A stretch of DNA of 64,000 nucleotides from Meiothermus sp. Pnk-1 (GTDB taxonomy: Bacteria; Deinococcota; Deinococci; Deinococcales; Thermaceae). Below are positions 62,784-64,000 of the stretch, in pieces. Each line of letters begins with the position of its first letter. The first letter of the stretch is position 1. The notes beneath the pieces are model-generated. The model did no database searches and was not told the DNA's origin. It saw only the letters and a program-made list of their open reading frames with translations. Location: NCBI RefSeq assembly GCF_003226535.1, contig NZ_QKOB01000002.1:186001-250000 (forward strand), given 5' to 3'. Made by a program: the position numbers and the translations under genes.

Positions 62784-64000
62784 CTAGAACGGCTTCCAGG
62801 CCGCGGTCTTGGGCAGGTAGCCCTTCACCACGAAGTGGCTGCGGGGGATGCCCACCAGCGGGGCGCCGAACATCAGCACCGCCCAGGGGTAGATGGCCTG
62901 ATCGGTGGGGTAGAGGGGGAAGGTGGTGAGGTCCATCAGTTGGCGCCAGGCCAGGGTAGCCTCATCCTCGAGGTTGAGCAAATAGACGTCGGTGGTGCCG
63001 GGGATGTCCTCGTTGGCGTCGTAGAAGGTTACGGGACTGGCCCCGTCGGCGGGGATGCGCTTGACTTTGCGCAGGTCGGAAGGCTGGGGGAAGAAAACGG
63101 GGTTGCGCTTAGAGCGGTAGACCACGTAGCCGGTGATGCTCCCCTGTGCGGGCGGGGTAATCGTTAGCTGGGCGATGCCGCCCTGAGGGATGGTCACCGC
63201 CTCGATGCCGCTGATGGGGCCCTCCCCGCCCTCGCCAATGCAGGCCACGGCGTAGTAGTAGGTCCCGGCCCGGTCGGCGGTGTTGAACCGCGAAACAATC
63301 CCGCTGGGCAAGGGCGTAGGGCCTACCGCAGTGACGGCCAGGGTGGGATAGGTGGGGGCCGAGGCGGGGATGCTGAGGTCCTGCAACGCCAGCCGCACGC
63401 CGATGGGGGTGGTCAGGTAATCGGCGTCGCCAAACTCGATGAACTGGTCCTGGTTGAGGGCCACTACCCCGTCCCCGAATCCGGTTTTGATCGCCTCTAC
63501 CGGCGCCCCGTAGCTGATGGCGACGGGGTTGTTGCGGTCGAGGGAGACACGCCATTGCGGGGCCAGGTGGTTGTTGAGGTCGAGTTGGAGCGCGTTGGAA
63601 ACGAAGGCGTCGGTGATGCGGTTGAACCCGCCCGCGAAGCCCACCGCCTTGGAAGAAGCCTCCATGATCTTCTGGAACAGCTCCTCGGTGTCGGAGGAAC
63701 CGTTGAGGTCAAAAATGTTCTGCGGGCGCTGCTTCTCTAGGGTGGCCTTGATCCCGTCGTACTCGTAGGGGTTTACGCTCTCATCGCCGTTGAACAGGCC
63801 CCACTCAACGGTAGACAGCAGGGAGAGGGTAGCCGCCTCGTTGTGCTGCGCCTTGAGATCGTTGACGATGGTTTCCTGCTGGGCGGCCACCATGCTGATG
63901 CCGGTGCGCTCCATGAGGTACTTGATGCGCAGCACGCCGCGGTTGTACTGGGGAATCCCGCCGCGGATGGTGCTCATCTCCCCGTGGAAGCTCGAGCCGA
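62784..64000 (-). CDS. phage major capsid protein (5' end outside the window)
   Basis: At least 405 residues, open to the window edge; the in-frame ATG at 63977 is probably internal because the frame upstream (GSSFHGE) reads like capsid. LMERTGISMVAAQQETIVNDLKAQHNEAATLSLLSTVEWGLFNGDESVNPYEYDGI matches HK97-like capsids of SPO1-type myoviruses. NNHLAPQWRVSLDRNNPVAISYG and LTTPIGVRLALQDL follow, then a fibronectin-type III-like insert (about 230-310: RAGTYYYAVACIGEGGEGPIS). The end YPWAVLMFGAPLVGIPRSHFVVKGYLPK closes the fold. It builds the head; start and any scaffold lie beyond the window. Confidence 0.78.
   Translation of the reverse strand, partial: GSSFHGEMSTIRGGIPQYNRGVLRIKYLMERTGISMVAAQQETIVNDLKAQHNEAATLSLLSTVEWGLFNGDESVNPYEYDGIKATLEKQRPQNIFDLNGSSDTEELFQKIMEASSKAVGFAGGFNRITDAFVSNALQLDLNNHLAPQWRVSLDRNNPVAISYGAPVEAIKTGFGDGVVALNQDQFIEFGDADYLTTPIGVRLALQDLSIPASAPTYPTLAVTAVGPTPLPSGIVSRFNTADRAGTYYYAVACIGEGGEGPISGIEAVTIPQGGIAQLTITPPAQGSITGYVVYRSKRNPVFFPQPSDLRKVKRIPADGASPVTFYDANEDIPGTTDVYLLNLEDEATLAWRQLMDLTTFPLYPTDQAIYPWAVLMFGAPLVGIPRSHFVVKGYLPKTAAWKPF

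Larger units (their letters stand above)
11460..64000. mobile_element. prophage of a contractile-tailed phage (left part; continues past the window)
   Basis: Integrase next to a tRNA gene, CI/Cro-like switch, replication genes, large terminase, holin, endolysin, fibres, baseplate genes (gpI, gpJ, gp25, gpV), hub, tape measure, tube, sheath and major capsid protein together define a tailed phage with a sheath. Most genes abut or overlap with ATGA junctions. Portal, protease and the right attachment site are not seen, so the element extends beyond 64000. Whether it is inducible cannot be told, but no key gene inside the window is visibly broken apart from the IscB passenger. Confidence 0.95.

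Overview
The window looks like a chromosome segment of a thermophilic Deinococcota bacterium, most likely Meiothermus or a close relative. The DNA is GC-rich and dense in CTCGAG. Many genes start exactly 6 nt after a TANNNT -10 box with no Shine-Dalgarno site (leaderless), a habit of this phylum. The housekeeping genes (PilC, TyrA, a TilS-TadA fusion, ScpB) fit. The genus is inferred from sequence style only; no database search was possible.

Region 1 (1-11.46 kb) is ordinary chromosome. It holds a WecG/TagA/CpsF glycosyltransferase, a ComB-like protein, scpB, pilC, an EVE-domain protein, an alpha/beta hydrolase, a hotdog thioesterase, tyrA, a DUF1648-like membrane protein, a GlcD-type flavoprotein, a lipoprotein, truD and tilS-tadA. 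The last gene ends inside a tRNA-Ser(CGA) gene.

Region 2 (about 11.46 kb to the right edge) is the left part of a large prophage of a contractile-tailed (myovirus) phage, apparently integrated at that tRNA-Ser gene. The right attachment site and the portal/protease genes lie outside the window. The layout is: integrase and repressor leftward (11.5-13.7 kb); a divergent operator region; a rightward early module with a Cro-like gene, a lambda-O-like initiator carrying iterons, a DnaC-type loader, a phage sliding clamp, HTH proteins and a VRR-NUC nuclease (13.8-21.1 kb); a 520-nt gene-free stretch that looks like a leftward noncoding RNA; and DUF3307, a possible small terminase and the large terminase, rightward (21.7-24.6 kb). 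From 24.6 kb onward almost everything is leftward. First comes an accessory module: Dam-type methylase, a truncated IscB with its omega-RNA, a PP-loop sulfur/adenylation enzyme, dNMP kinase, HAD phosphatase and metallophosphoesterase. Then lysis genes (secreted trypsin-like protease, GH19 endolysin, holin), tail fibres and baseplate. Next is an RNA cassette with a phage tmRNA and tRNA, then spike, a second methyltransferase, hub, tape measure, chaperones, tube, sheath, connectors and major capsid protein at the right edge.

Two IS200/IS605-type passengers interrupt the prophage: a TnpB-only element with an intact RuvC active site (53.8-55.1 kb) and the broken IscB element (25.9-26.8 kb). Their terminal hairpins match each other. 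Other additions are a secreted protease, an opposite-strand lipoprotein and two DNA methyltransferases. The most notable signals are the phage tmRNA with a proline-rich 19-residue tag, the 520-nt noncoding locus with its own terminator, the iteron origin inside the initiator gene, and the IscB fusion.
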